The position numbers and the translations under genes are program-made. A stretch of 64,000 nt of DNA, taken from contig MTSL01000186.1 of assembly GCA_002794465.1 (NCBI GenBank), positions 17,620-81,619 on the forward strand, in the 5' to 3' direction. The notes beneath the pieces were generated by a model, which saw only the letters and a list, made by a program, of their open reading frames with translations, was not told the DNA's origin and made no database searches. Numbering within the stretch: position 1 is the stretch's first letter; every line of letters begins with the position of its first letter. Of the stretch, positions 9,652 to 20,239 are shown piece after piece. This DNA is from Paramicrosporidium saccamoebae (lineage: Eukaryota; Rozellomycota).

Positions 9652-10704
9652 ATGACAATAACTTGGCAGCCAATTAGTTCAGAGCCCTTTATCCCACCCG
9701 ACTGTAGAGTCCCGATAGTCCCAGCGCATCTATTACTTTCCTTGTTCTTGATAGTTGGCATTGTTGTGTCATATCTCCCGCAGGTTTACAAACGGGCGGT
9801 GCTTGACCATGGTTGTAGCAACTAAAGATCATCTGGACCAGATCAAGCAATGGACTAAGTCCGTGGTATCTCCTCTTGGGTGCCTTCTCCTCCCTTTCCA
9901 ATCTGCTCAATATTGTGGTGCTTCAGCTTCCCGTCATACAGTGCTGTGCAGTTGTCGTAAGTTTGCTTCTTTGGCTGCGTAACTCATGCAGAGCACCGGC
10001 CAGTGTCTGTACAATCTTCTTGGCTTGCTCCAAGTGGTCACGCAGGTTTCCATGTTTCTGTCAATGTACCTGATCGCACACGGTCTGACTTGTAGCTTTG
10101 CCTTGTTCTATGTGTATTTCCCGGAAGCTTACAAACAAGGCGGCACCGATGACAATCCTCGGCCTAGTAGTGAATGGAAGACTTCACTCAAAGCTCTAAG
10201 GATTATTGTCGTTTATACGCTCCTTATTTGTGTCATATCTCTTCTTGTTGTTCTAGTTTACAATGTCCCCTCTTTCGTGGCAACTGCATGGACGGCACTC
10301 CTGGCTTTTATTGCCCTAATTTCCAGCTTGGTACAATTTATACCTCAGATCATGAGGACGTGGAAGTTAAAGGTAAACGTTGCAGTTTTGATGAAATGCA
10401 ATAGATGGCCGGCGCGTTGAGTATCCCTGCAATGATGATGCAGACACCAGGATCTTTCCTGTTTTGCTATACCATCGCAATGAGTCCAGGAACCAACTTT
10501 ACGTCGTGGGTGACCTACTTTGTCGGAGGATGTTTACAAGGAATACTCCTCGTTCTTTGTTTATATTATCAGCAGACCATGCCGACTGAATTCATCCTTG
10601 TACAGGAAGATGAGGACCGCACATCCTCACTGATCGTGTCTCCCAATGCACAGCTGCTAAAATTAGAATTCGCAGAAAAGGGGGGCGTGGTGGGGGCGGC
10701 TTAA
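9652..10704 (+). CDS. PQ-loop repeat membrane protein, four exons
   Basis: 318 aa from exons 9652-9798, 9828-9956, 9992-10372 and 10405-10704 (introns of 29, 35 and 32 nt). No single frame covers the gene; removing the three introns gives an unbroken seven-helix protein. The first PQ motif is SYLPQVYKRA, followed across the 29-nt intron by RTRSSNGLSPWYLLLGA. The second is QFIPQIMRTWKLK, followed across the 32-nt intron by GALSIPAMMMQTPGS. Both match the PQ-loop family pattern (PQ, then S.GLS or ALS). Family members move cationic amino acids, cystine or sugars across vacuolar or organelle membranes; the substrate cannot be read here. The ATG is 76 bp from the divergent valyl-tRNA synthetase start. 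Confidence 0.85.
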
Positions 10705-10785
10705 TAAATATAGACTCTCTGATTGGTTATCCCCCGGTGTGCTAATAATTACGGTCGACTCTGTTCACATTATTAACGACCGGTA

Positions 10786-12628
10786 ATGGAGAAACGAGGT
10801 GCAGAGTACGAGGACGGCAGAGACCAAGAAACGTATAAAGCAAACATTCCTTACTTGAGTATCGAAGACGTCCAAGACAATAGTGATGAGACCCTCCCGC
10901 CGGCTGACAAGCGGCCAGAGTCATGGCAAGTAGGCGCATTACCTTCACTGGATTCTGCCGTGTCACTGGCGGGCAATCCTGCAGCATTGAGTGAGAATAA
11001 TGTTCTGCTCATGAGCTCTGGCAAGTCTAGATGTTCTTCCATTAGCTCCACCATTTCTGAATCTCTGGTTGACGCCGAGCAGGCAGGGATCTTGGGCGGA
11101 ATGATTAACGACCATGCTCCGTGGAAGCAGTCCTGTGATAGTCTGCCCACTGGAAGAGGTGACAGCTTGGCGAGACATAACGGAAAGCAGTCTATAGTGA
11201 CAGATCCTGGGCCATATGGACATGATAATGGCCATGGCAGAAACATGTCGAGTTATGGAAGCACAGTTGGGGAAGACCATGAAAATTTTATTCTAATGTA
11301 TGATATGCTCACGGGAATCCGTCATTCTGTCTCAGTCTGCCAGGCTAAACCCTGTCGGCCACTATCCGAAGAAGACTTTAAATATGCACGAACGTAGAAT
11401 TGAGACTATCGTGTTTGACTCTGTAGATACAACTTCCTACAAGATTCCAACGAGACGACACCATCAAAATATGAATTCCGTTTTAAAGACTACTCTCCTT
11501 GGGTATTTAGATCTCTGAGAGAAGCATTCAAGATTGACGCAGCTGACTACCTGGTACTGTCTATTTTGGTCTTCTACAAGTCTAGGTATCTTTGACAGGC
11601 AAGTACGCTTTATCAGAGATTGGGTCTCCTGGAAAGAGTGGATCTCTATTCTACTTTTCTCAAGACTTTCGTTACATTATCAAGACTATCCGGCAGTCGG
11701 AACACGAATATCTTCGAAAAATACTGCGGCACTACTATGAGCACATTAGGAAGAATCCAAACTCGCTTCTGACTCGCTTCTATGGCCTCCATCGCGTTCG
11801 CATGTCTAATATCAGCAAGATTTATTTTGTTGTTATGGGAAACATCTTCCCTCCGCACAAGGATATCCATGAAACGTTTGATTTAAAGGGATCTACATTG
11901 GGACGGTTTATCACTCCAGACGAATTGAGGCAAAAGAGCATGGCCACCCTCAAAGATTTAAATTGGATTCAGAAAAATCGCAAGCTGAAATTAGGTCCAG
12001 AAAAGGCAACCCTTCTGATGAATCAGCTGCGTTCGGACTGTCTATTTCTTTCTAAAGTGAAAATTATGGACTATAGTCTTCTTGTTGGGATCCACTACTT
12101 TTCACGGGGCAACAAGGACAATATTCGTGAAAGGTCAATGATGATGTATGAACCGACCACACCAAAGCTGGGAAGCGGTGCTCCTGCTTTCAAGCAAAGT
12201 AACATCTCTGCAGCAATCGCAGGCGATAGTGCAGGTTTACCTCAAGAGAGAAAAATGTGTATATTCTATGGAGAAGATGGTGGATTCAGATCTAGCACAG
12301 CCGAGGGCGACGCAAGTGATGAACTATACTTTCTTGGCGTCATTGATATTTTAACACCATACACTGTGACAAAGAGAATTGAGCATGTGTTTAAATCCTT
12401 GCAGCATGACAGCGTACACTTCTAATCACACTCAATTTGTAGAAATCAATCTCTGCAGTCAATCCATTAGAGTATAGCAAGCGGTTCCTGAGGTTTATGG
12501 CTGAGAACATTCTCCAAGATACAGAATCTGATTATGCATCCAAAGATCTTCCTCAAATCCCCTCAATGTATCGCTCTATGGATGAAAAGGACACTGTGAT
12601 CATAGAAGACGAAGATTCTCAGAATTAA
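10786..12628 (+). CDS. MSS4: Phosphatidylinositol 4-phosphate 5-kinase, four exons
   Basis: 582 aa from exons 10786-11393, 11427-11553, 11586-12413 and 12443-12628 (introns 33, 32 and 29 nt). It makes PI(4,5)P2 at the plasma membrane. After a low-complexity N-terminal 170 residues, the kinase core runs from [18 protein letters not shown] through [16 protein letters not shown], the G-loop-like [10 protein letters not shown], the FDLKGST motif and the catalytic [12 protein letters not shown]. The activation-loop region includes [19 protein letters not shown]. The C-terminal [16 protein letters not shown] appears only after the last intron is removed. All splice choices keep the family alignment without gaps. 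RPT5 begins 52 bp downstream on the same strand. Confidence 0.92.
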
Positions 12629-12680
12629 TTTATTTATGTATAAATGGTTTCTTTTCTTTTAGACCTGTGCATTTGTAACC

Positions 12681-13979
12681 ATGGAGGTCGAGACAAAGCA
12701 AGCGCCTGTCGCCAAGACGGCAGCAGAAATCGATGCTGAAATCGATGGAGACATTATTAGCATGTCAACGGACGATGTCATTACGCGAAACAGGTTATTG
12801 GAGAATGACATTCGAATTATGAAGAGCGAAATACTGCGACTTCAACACGAGGCCTCTTCTATGAAGGAGAGGCTTCAAGACAATTTGGAAAAGATAAAGC
12901 TAAATAAGCAGCTTCCGTATCTTGTGTCCAATATTGTCGAAATCCTGGAGGTTGATCCTGAAGGCGATGCTGATGAGGAAGGTGCCAACGTGGACCTCGA
13001 CGAGGCGCGTAAAGGGAAATGTGCCGTTGTAAAGACTTCTACCCGCACAACCGCCTTCCTCCCCCTCGTTGGTCTAGTTGACGTTGATACGATGAAGCCA
13101 GGCGATCTAGTGGGTGTGAACAAGGACAGCTTCCTCGTACTTGACACCCTCCCTAGCGAATACGACTCTCGTGTGAAAGCAATGGAGATTGACGAGAAGC
13201 CAACTGAAGACTACAGCGATGTTGGTGGTTTGGATAAACAGATTGAGGAACTTGTAGAGGCTGTCGTTCTTCCCATGACTCATGCCGATCGATTCAAAAA
13301 GCTGGGGATTAAGCCACCCAAAGGAGTTCTCATGTATGGTTCTCCTGGCACTGGAAAGACCCTTTTGGCCCGTGCTTGTGCTGCCCAAACCAACTCTACC
13401 TTTTTGAAGCTTGCTGGTCCGCAACTAGTGCAAATGTACATTGGAGATGGTGCCAAGCTGGTCCGCGATGCATTTGCATTGGCAAAGGAAAAGGCACCCA
13501 CTATCATCTTCATTGACGAGCTTGATGCAGTCGGCACAAAGAGATTTGACAGCGACACCACTGGTGATCGTGAAGTGCAACGAACAATGTTGGAACTGTT
13601 GAATCAATTGGATGGTTTCAGTAGTGATGACAGGATCAAGGTGATTGCTGCCACTAATCGTGTCGATATTTTGGATCCTGCCCTACTTCGGTCCGGTCGT
13701 TTGGATCGTAAAATTGAATTCCCTCTCCCTAATGAAGAGGCACGGGCAAGAATTATGCAAATTCATGCACGCAAAATGAATGTCGGATCAGATGTTAACT
13801 TTGATGAACTTGCGCGAAGCTGTGAAGACTTTAACGGCGCCCAGTGTAAGGCTGTCTGTGTGGAGGCTGGTATGATTGCTCTACGGCGTAGTGCCAGCCA
13901 ACTCTGTCATGAAGATTTCATGGAGGGCATTCAAGAAGTTCAGGCCAAGAAAAAAGCTACTCTTCAATACTACGCCTAA
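12681..13979 (+). CDS. RPT5: 26S proteasome AAA-ATPase subunit Rpt5
   Basis: 432 aa, intronless. It is one of six ATPases of the 19S base that unfold substrates and open the 20S gate. In order it shows an N-terminal coiled coil (about 25-80), an OB domain, Walker A GSPGTGKT (about 219) and Walker [10 protein letters not shown] (about 274). The second region of homology has [18 protein letters not shown], with the arginine fingers. The extreme C-terminus is YYA, the HbYX gate-opening motif used by Rpt5. The usual GPPGTGKT is GSPGTGKT here, a substitution that keeps the P-loop. Confidence 0.96.
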   Translation: MEVETKQAPVAKTAAEIDAEIDGDIISMSTDDVITRNRLLENDIRIMKSEILRLQHEASSMKERLQDNLEKIKLNKQLPYLVSNIVEILEVDPEGDADEEGANVDLDEARKGKCAVVKTSTRTTAFLPLVGLVDVDTMKPGDLVGVNKDSFLVLDTLPSEYDSRVKAMEIDEKPTEDYSDVGGLDKQIEELVEAVVLPMTHADRFKKLGIKPPKGVLMYGSPGTGKTLLARACAAQTNSTFLKLAGPQLVQMYIGDGAKLVRDAFALAKEKAPTIIFIDELDAVGTKRFDSDTTGDREVQRTMLELLNQLDGFSSDDRIKVIAATNRVDILDPALLRSGRLDRKIEFPLPNEEARARIMQIHARKMNVGSDVNFDELARSCEDFNGAQCKAVCVEAGMIALRRSASQLCHEDFMEGIQEVQAKKKATLQYYA

Positions 13980-14066
13980 GGCTAGGATTCAATTCGGTGT
14001 AATAAAATTCCCTGAACCGTAAGATTTAGGGATTAAACATTCTACATCTATTTATAATGCTATCAG

Positions 14067-14773
14067 CTAGGAAGGCGGGAGTTCGGGAATATCGCCAAAT
14101 GTATAAGACCCCGATTTGGGATCGCCGTGAGCAGTAGCAGCAGGCGGCGGAAGCTGGGAAATTCCTGCCGCTGGTGCAGAATGGCTCACTTGTGCTTGAT
14201 TTTTGAGATTATTCAAATGCTGCAGTCGAACGGCCCTTGGTGTTCTTCCTAGTGCCACACCTTTGGACGGATCGGCCATGATTTCTGCAACCGTTCGTTG
14301 CTTCTCTTGTATAACATGAGCGAGTGTCTGCTTGTAGGCGTCTATGTTTCCGACGGTTCTGTTTTGTGCATAAGCCTCGCACCTCAATTCCTCGGGTGAA
14401 AAGTCTGTGTGAATAATATTGTCGCCACCCTCCCAGCTGACATTTAGACCATAGCAGCTGAGGGGCCATTCCATTTTTATATTCAGCAGATCATGCTTAA
14501 TAACGTCCTCGGGTCTAATTGTGTTATACCTCAATAACAAGCTCAGGAACCTTATGGTGTCTTGCCGTGGCACAGAACTCGGCGCTACGGGTGGCCTCGG
14601 CCTCGGCTGGGACTGTCTCGGCGAGTCATGTCGTGTCTCGTGAAATGCGGCCCTCGTGTCTTTGGAGGCTAAAGGTTATTTAACTCGCACCACTTAGTAC
14701 CTCCTGGGTGTTCAAACTTGCATTCCGAGCCAAACTGGCATCGACCTTGAACGAAGAATCGACAAATGGGCAT
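14067..14773 (-). CDS. NUP42: NUP42-like nucleoporin with CCCH zinc finger, two exons
   Basis: 224 aa from exons 14773-14701 and 14668-14067 (32-nt intron, phase 1). The first exon encodes a complete CCCH finger, C-x7-C-x5-C-x3-H (CRFFVQGRCQFGSEC..EH), as at the N-terminus of animal NUP42/NUPL2 and fission yeast Amo1. A Pro/Arg-rich linker follows, then the conserved block MEWPLSCYG with DFSPEELRCEAY and a helix. FG repeats are almost absent: only one FG (TFGDIPELPPS) remains near the end, so docking at the pore for Gle1/mRNA export is inferred from the folded parts. Confidence 0.72.
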
Positions 14774-14820
14774 TAGTGCTCGCACCCCTGATTGGTCAGA
14801 TAGTGGAAATTATTGGTTGT

Positions 14821-15853
14821 TTATTGGAGTTTCTGCTTAAGCTTTTCCATAGACATCATCCTTTGATGATACGTCTTTCGTACACTTTGATAGGCGGTAA
14901 TAAATCGACCAATATCAATGGCGTTTGAATAGAAGGACTCGACGAGGTTTCTTGAAAAATGATCGCTTTCCTTCACTTTTTCGGCGTATCCATCTAGGAG
15001 GGTCTTTTCAGAATACTTTGAAAGATCCGATTTGAACCTTTCATTCGTTTGCCCAAGTTCGGCGTCTTCAAGTTCAAGAATTGCTTGCAACTCTGCGAGT
15101 CTTTCTTTTGCAACGTCAACGTCTTTTTTAAATGCAATGTTCTTCTCTAGAAAGGAGTGAGTGGGATGATTGGAAAAGTACTGGCAAGCTCAACGTTTCC
15201 ATTGACGAGCTCCTGCTGTACAGATCGAGCACCGCGGACAATTGCGGTTGATTCGAAAAATTTCTCCGATTTTTCATCGTCTTCTAGAAGAAGCTTCAAC
15301 TGTTTGGCACTAGTAACGATCAGGCCAGATTCATGTAAAATACTTTTGAGAATCGACCTCTGGGAATGAAAGTGCTTCGGACTGCCTCGAAGTGGGATGA
15401 CTATGGTAATTTTGCCCAGCTGGTGATATTGGAGATACGACAATTGTAGGTGGTCGCAAGTTGAACTCGATTTCAATGTCTTTCACTATTTTACCGATGG
15501 ACAAATTCCGATGCCAGGCAGCAAGTCCCTCATGGCCCACAACGCGCATTTCATGATTTACCCAACGCTGGGCAACGCCAGGCGTAACAGAAATGACGGG
15601 GACAGCGTTGGGAAATTCATTCGGCAAAGTGATGGTCAGTGAAAGTTGTACTCGTAGAGGCCCAACTGTCAATGGAACCTCAAATACTGTTCCTGGCTGT
15701 AAAACACGCACTTGGTTAGGAAAGAATGAATATAAACTGGTAATTTGCTTTTGTAATCTAAGGCATTGTTAGCGTTCCGGAATAATATTCGTACGGTTCC
15801 TCAAAACTTGGATTCGACCATCCCGCACCCTGAGATGGTGCAGGAGCCCACAT
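14821..15853 (-). CDS. VPS37: ESCRT-I subunit VPS37 with UEV-like N-terminal domain, four exons
   Basis: 308 aa from exons 15853-15795, 15757-15344, 15309-15182 and 15146-14821 (introns 37, 34 and 35 nt). It resembles VPS37A. A UEV-like domain (LQPGTVFEVPLTV... LPNEFPNAVPVISVTP) is followed by a linker and the Mod(r) coiled-coil domain, ending YHQRMMSMEKLKQKLQ. The segment SFPEVDSQNAKQLKLLLEDD joins two frames precisely across the 34-nt intron and matches the family. The first intron has a CTAAC branch-point-like site 10 nt before its AG. The protein sorts ubiquitinated cargo into multivesicular bodies. Confidence 0.85.
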
Positions 15854-15984
15854 GATTCGCCAATACAACGGGCATCGGCCTATTTATATAAATCTGCACA
15901 CTAATTTTGGACACATACCAGTAATATTATTTTTCAAATTTATTCACATCTGCACACCAGAGTTCAGTCAGTATTTCAAGCAAG

Positions 15985-16967
15985 TTAGACGTGTTGTCCA
16001 GCAGCTGTCTGTGACATTATGCTTGAAAGCTGCTCTAAAAAGATAGTCCTTAGGTCCACAATGTAAGTGCACGTCCACTTTCTTCTCCGTACAGTACTAC
16101 CGGTAGTCATGGTAGGTGAAAATGTTGAATTAAATGATGCAGAGTAAACCCAACTATCTACGTCATATTTAGACAGAACGTACTTGCAGTACCTGATTTC
16201 CAGCCATCACTGAGAACTCCAGGACACTTTTCTAACCGTTGGTAATGGTCAATTGACGAAGCGCCTTCAGAGCCATCTGCATTGGAATATTTCATAGGCT
16301 CATTCCGTAGTAGATCGTTGGACCAACCAATTCCTGCCCACCAACGCTGATTTTCGTAAATTTGGACGCTCCATTTGATCGATGAATTAGATGCCCATAT
16401 TAGGCAATCCACGTGTTCATTGTATAACATTGTGGTCATACAAGGGGAACCTATGATCAAAGAAGATTGAATAAGCTCTGTGCATCCAGCTAAAATTCTA
16501 ATCGGATTAGAGCCCAAAATCCAGTTCTTCACAAACAATAAAGTTATGGCTACTGAAAGTGCTTCTTGATATCCAGTTAGTATGATCAGCAACCCCGATA
16601 AGGATGCAAGTACTTGAACTAGGCTAATTCGTTCGTTCGATGTCTTACCCGAGGAAAATACAACTAAACGGCGGATCCCCAAAGATACTATTCTAAGGGT
16701 CCTGGAGTTGGCTATTTGTTGCAAAGTGGGCGCCTTAGCTTGCTCCAATACATTTCGTGTCAATAATCTTAATCGTATCGCAGGCGTTATGGCCACAAGA
16801 ATCAAAAGAGAAGCCAGAGTTAATCGTGGCAAAGATACGGCAATATTCAGACATAGTAGCACTACTGAGCATTTCAAAGGATTTTTCCATGACAAGGCTT
16901 CGAAAAGAAGCGTAAGACTCTCATTAGTAAGAGAATCTGCAAGGAGACAGTCTTGGAGCTTATCCAT
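15985..16967 (-). CDS. Dysferlin-domain peroxin (Pex30/Pex23 family), two exons
   Basis: 315 aa from exons 16967-16193 and 16157-15985 (35-nt intron). The N-terminal half has hydrophobic hairpins like a reticulon-type ER-shaping domain (residues 30-150). The C-terminal half has the dysferlin motif YENQRWWAGIGWSNDLLRNE, then GWKS joined across the intron to DSWVYSASF and GSTVRRRKW, which is the DysFN/DysFC pairing. Family members control peroxisome number and ER-peroxisome contacts. An alternative weak intron (starting GTGCAC) close to the 3' end would change only the last 20 residues. The start codon lies 12 bp from the 3' end of tRNA-Ala. Confidence 0.78.
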
Positions 16968-16973
16968 GAATAG

Positions 16974-16978
16974 AAAAA
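16974..16978 (-). terminator. Pol III terminator of tRNA-Ala
   Basis: Five T residues on the minus strand begin just past the 3' end of the tRNA gene, the normal RNA polymerase III stop. Confidence 0.6.
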
Positions 16979-16979
16979 G

Positions 16980-17052
16980 TGGAGGATGCGGGCATCGATC
17001 CCGCTACCTATCGCATGCAAAGCGATCGCTCTACCATTTGAGCTAATCCCCC
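16980..17052 (-). tRNA. tRNA-Ala (anticodon UGC)
   Basis: 73 nt, intronless. The acceptor stem is GGGGGAT pairing with ATCCTCC, with discriminator A. Position 3:70 is G:U, the alanine identity pair. The D arm reads TAGCTCAAATGGTAGAGC, the anticodon loop TTTGCAT gives UGC, and the T arm carries GATCGATGC. The CCA end is not encoded. It lies 12 bp upstream of the peroxin start on the same strand. Confidence 0.97.
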
Positions 17053-17126
17053 GCTCGAGAATAATAAATTATTTAATATCAAATATGCTAATTGTGTAAA
17101 TTCTCTTTCCGAATTAACATAAGAAT

Positions 17127-17570
17127 ATGCGATTTGTAAGTCACCAGCTGTGGAGGGCACTGTATGAGACCAGGATGTGGATTTCTCATCGCACATCCCG
17201 GGGGCTGCGTATTGGCTCTCTCACGGTAGCGGCTGGGATTACTTGGTTTGTAGCCTACGACTATTTTACCGACAAAGTCAACCGCTCCTCTGTCCTTGTT
17301 CGGCAAACCCTCTACAATATGAGGCATAACCCCGATGTACTAAGAATGCTGGGAAATGACCTGCGTGTGACAAGTAGAGTGGAAGGATATCAGAGTCAGA
17401 ACCAAGCCCACGCAGACATCACCTTCAAAGCCATCGGATCGGAGAACATACCCGCATCTGTACATGTGATCGCTGACAAGCTCGGCTGGGATTGGCAAAC
17501 CAGAAAACTCAAAGTTATCATCGATAACAGGGAAGTTGTGCTTTTAGAAGATCAGAGGGATGTGCAATAA
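17127..17570 (+). CDS. COA1: Cytochrome oxidase assembly factor Coa1-like
   Basis: 147 aa, single exon. The N-terminal 25 residues are Arg-rich with a following transmembrane stretch (LRIGSLTVAAGITWFVAY), as expected for a mitochondrial inner-membrane protein. The C-terminal domain (ITFKAIGSENIPASVHVIA, then TRKLKVIIDNREVVLL) matches the Coa1/Tim21-like fold family, which assists early Cox1 maturation. The ATG is 74 bp from the divergent tRNA-Ala gene. Confidence 0.7.
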   Translation: MRFVSHQLWRALYETRMWISHRTSRGLRIGSLTVAAGITWFVAYDYFTDKVNRSSVLVRQTLYNMRHNPDVLRMLGNDLRVTSRVEGYQSQNQAHADITFKAIGSENIPASVHVIADKLGWDWQTRKLKVIIDNREVVLLEDQRDVQ

Positions 17571-18279
17571 ACCGTGCTACTGGTCGTGTCCGTATACATG
17601 AAACTGACGATGTGCAAAATTTCGATCGCACATTAAAACGTGTACAGAAACGTATGCTTTCGCTTAACGGGTATTTGTGATTGTCAATGCTAGAAATATG
17701 GTAAACTGAACTCAGAGCATGCAGATATGTTGTATGCGCTTTTCTAAAGATGTTGATCAGAATTGTGCGAATATTGTAAATGTGAGTCATCGACATGACT
17801 TAATCCAGGTGTGCTGGATTAGTTGCGCATATTTTTCTAAACTGATGTGTGCAACGTGTGCCTGAGAATTACGCACATAGAATTACAACGCACTGACAAT
17901 AATCAGAAGCATTTATTTTGTGCAACAGTAAGGGCTATTCAACCTGTGGTGTTTCTTGTTGCTTGGGCATATGGCTAACATGAGATGACTTGCAATGCTA
18001 CCCTCGTGTACATCTCGCCTAAAACTCCTTTACATAGCCTAATTTCATCAATATTGTCGCTTTGTAGAATCAATGGGCATAAAGAATATTTATAAAAGCT
18101 GAGATTTGGTAAAAACTATTCCAATCTGTGAATAACTTGGTCTCCTTGTGTTGGCATTGTCCAACTTGAGCCGTATAATTTGGTTCTTTTGAAATAATAA
18201 TGGCCAATGGGGGGAGTATATCAACTGCTGTCCTCACTCTGTGGTCTAACTGATCGTTTCAGCCACAACTAATGTATAT
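17571..18279. other. 709-bp spacer, no protein gene seen
   Basis: Between COA1 and the end of SFM1. No credible coding frame was found. It holds a TATA-like box (TATTTATAAAAG, 18087-18098), a hairpin at 18145-18170 and an Sm-site-like TAATTTGG just after it. This could be a small RNA, but no known RNA family was recognised. Confidence 0.4.
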
Positions 18280-18947
18280 TTATTCTAGTAGCGCATAATC
18301 AAAGTCATCCTCAGCGAGTAGTAGGTCCTTAATACCTGGTGCGATCATTGGCGCTCCGTGAGCGTCAGCTAAAAACCGAAAATTCAGGATCAACTTTTCG
18401 TTTGCGGATGCTGAAATTTCCGGACGATCAATAAATTCAAGGGAACTAAAGGGAATTCCATCTTCGACGATCCTTTTTGTTGTCTTAACTGCTGTATCAG
18501 TGGTCATTTGTACAGTGCCCAAGTTCCTGGTTGGAAAACCCAATTTCCTTAATACTTGCGTGCGATCAAAGTCAAATTCATCAGCTATCACTTATAAACG
18601 TACCGAGACACTAACTTACTGTTGCCCAATATTCCACCAAAAAGGAAATGCGTAAACGTGGATCTATCCTCGGGCTGCAACGTATCGCTGGATTCACTAT
18701 CCAGCAGGCAAATCGACTGAAACGGGATGCCAAGATTAGCAACCGACTCTTTCTTAAGCTGTACATTCTGGAAGTTTTCCCAGTCAGTTGGACGGTCAAA
18801 AGTGGCATTAGTGAATATGCACGGGCTGGGTGCAACATAATCACTCATAGAACGGTATTCTGTAAAGTGAGCCAGTTGAGAAAATATACCACACCGAGAC
18901 CAAGGAAAAAGCTCGACATCAAGGTGCTCAATTACGTAGACGGTCAT
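18280..18947 (-). CDS. SFM1: SPOUT-family protein arginine methyltransferase Sfm1, three exons
   Basis: 200 aa from exons 18947-18890, 18859-18620 and 18584-18280 (introns 30 and 35 nt). Yeast Sfm1 methylates an arginine of ribosomal protein Rps3. Motifs: YVIEHLDVELFPWSRCEY at the start, HFLFGGILGNTDEFDFDRT across the second intron, and TVQMTTDTAVKTTKRIV, the knotted SAM-binding end. The first intron is 30 nt with no stop in frame, so an uninterrupted frame reads through it. Removing it restores RCEYRSMSDY and deletes ten residues (GIFSQLAHFT) absent from the family pattern. Confidence 0.85.
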
Positions 18948-19021
18948 GATGGAAAACTAATCCGACCCTGGGCGTTTATTCGGGCTATGTGAGCCGCACG
19001 TTACAATTCTAAAATATATAT

Positions 19022-20210
19022 CTAAAGGTGTCGCAGTGCATTTTTGAGACGAGTGCATTTTTCGGACAAAATTTGCAGACTTTCCCGAGTTACGTCAACG
19101 GGGCCATAAAATCCCACAGTCTCTAACTGGACTACAAATATTAATATTGTCGAATTTTGTACAAATAAAATGGTCGTGCACTCTTGAGAGGATGATTTTA
19201 TCAGCAAACTCCGGGTGACGGAGGCATTCACGACTGACCGTATCTCGTCTTGAATCCTTCACGACAGCAGTACTGGCTCCATTAGTGTTTGCAATTTCAA
19301 TAACACCCTCTGGAAAGCAAGCAGCAAATTTACGAGCATCATCCCCAGTAATGGGTGACTTGATCGTTATCCTCGGCAACAATCGGTAAGACGCACAAGC
19401 TAAACATTAACCACCTAAGCACTTATATTCTTACACACAGGGGACCATTTTGCGTGATCTTTACCAAACCCTTTGACGCAGTGCAGCTCGAGATCGACCT
19501 CTTGACCTGGACGCAACTTGACTACCAAAATATCATCTAGCACTGGTCGCAGAGGACTGTCAGCAAAGACTTCTTCTTGAGACCCTTGTGGCATCCATTT
19601 GATGCTTTTGGAATATACCGAGGAATTGGAATATTTTGTCTCTGGAGGGGCGTCCGAGGGTACACCTTTGATTGGGGAACATTTTTGACGCATCTCAAAT
19701 ACAATAGTGTTGACATCAGTAGGCTCGCCGGATGGCATGTCGAATTTCCGAGGGTCCGCATGGATCGGGATAAGACCGATACGATGCGATAATACTTCGT
19801 CAGGAATTATGGAAGTGTTGTTCACCACAAAGACAGTTTCGATGGCCATTGTTGGAACCTGCATATACATGAGCAAAATTCCAAGAGACATACCTCTGAT
19901 ATCATGGACCGGCGCAATGCGTTGGCCACTGAAGGAGCCACACCAACAATATCAAACTCCATGAAATTCTTCCCAAGTTTCTTAAGCTCGACCTTGACGT
20001 TCTACGGCATTAACTTGATGCAGCGTTAAAGGTACCTTTTCAAAATCCTCTGAATCAAACGGACGCGAGGCCGGATCGGGAATGGTGTGATCAGCGAGAA
20101 CCGATACCTATTAATGAGAACACATCCTAATGTAGAACCCTCTCTGATTCCAGGCGCACCAAACCAGGTTCTTCTATATTACGCTGCTCTTTCTGCTTCC
20201 GTACTGACAT
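19022..20210 (-). CDS. RPC40: RNA polymerase I/III shared subunit AC40 (RPAC1), six exons
   Basis: 340 aa from exons 20210-20139, 20107-20036, 20001-19894, 19858-19435, 19399-19163 and 19131-19022; introns are 31, 34, 35, 35 and 31 nt. It is the alpha-like subunit of Pol I and Pol III. Conserved blocks: [67 protein letters not shown], and the C-terminal dimerisation half ending [14 protein letters not shown]. Every junction falls inside a family alignment without insertion or loss. The start codon is only 29 bp from the start of the next gene on the other strand. Confidence 0.95.
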
Positions 20211-20239
20211 GAAGGCTTGGCCACCCTGGTCTTGAGTAA

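Noticed and set aside
19022..20210. Pseudogene (frames broken in RPC40, RPC34, VPS37 and others)
   Set aside because: Each break coincides with a 29-38 nt GT-AG segment whose removal restores conserved sequence exactly.
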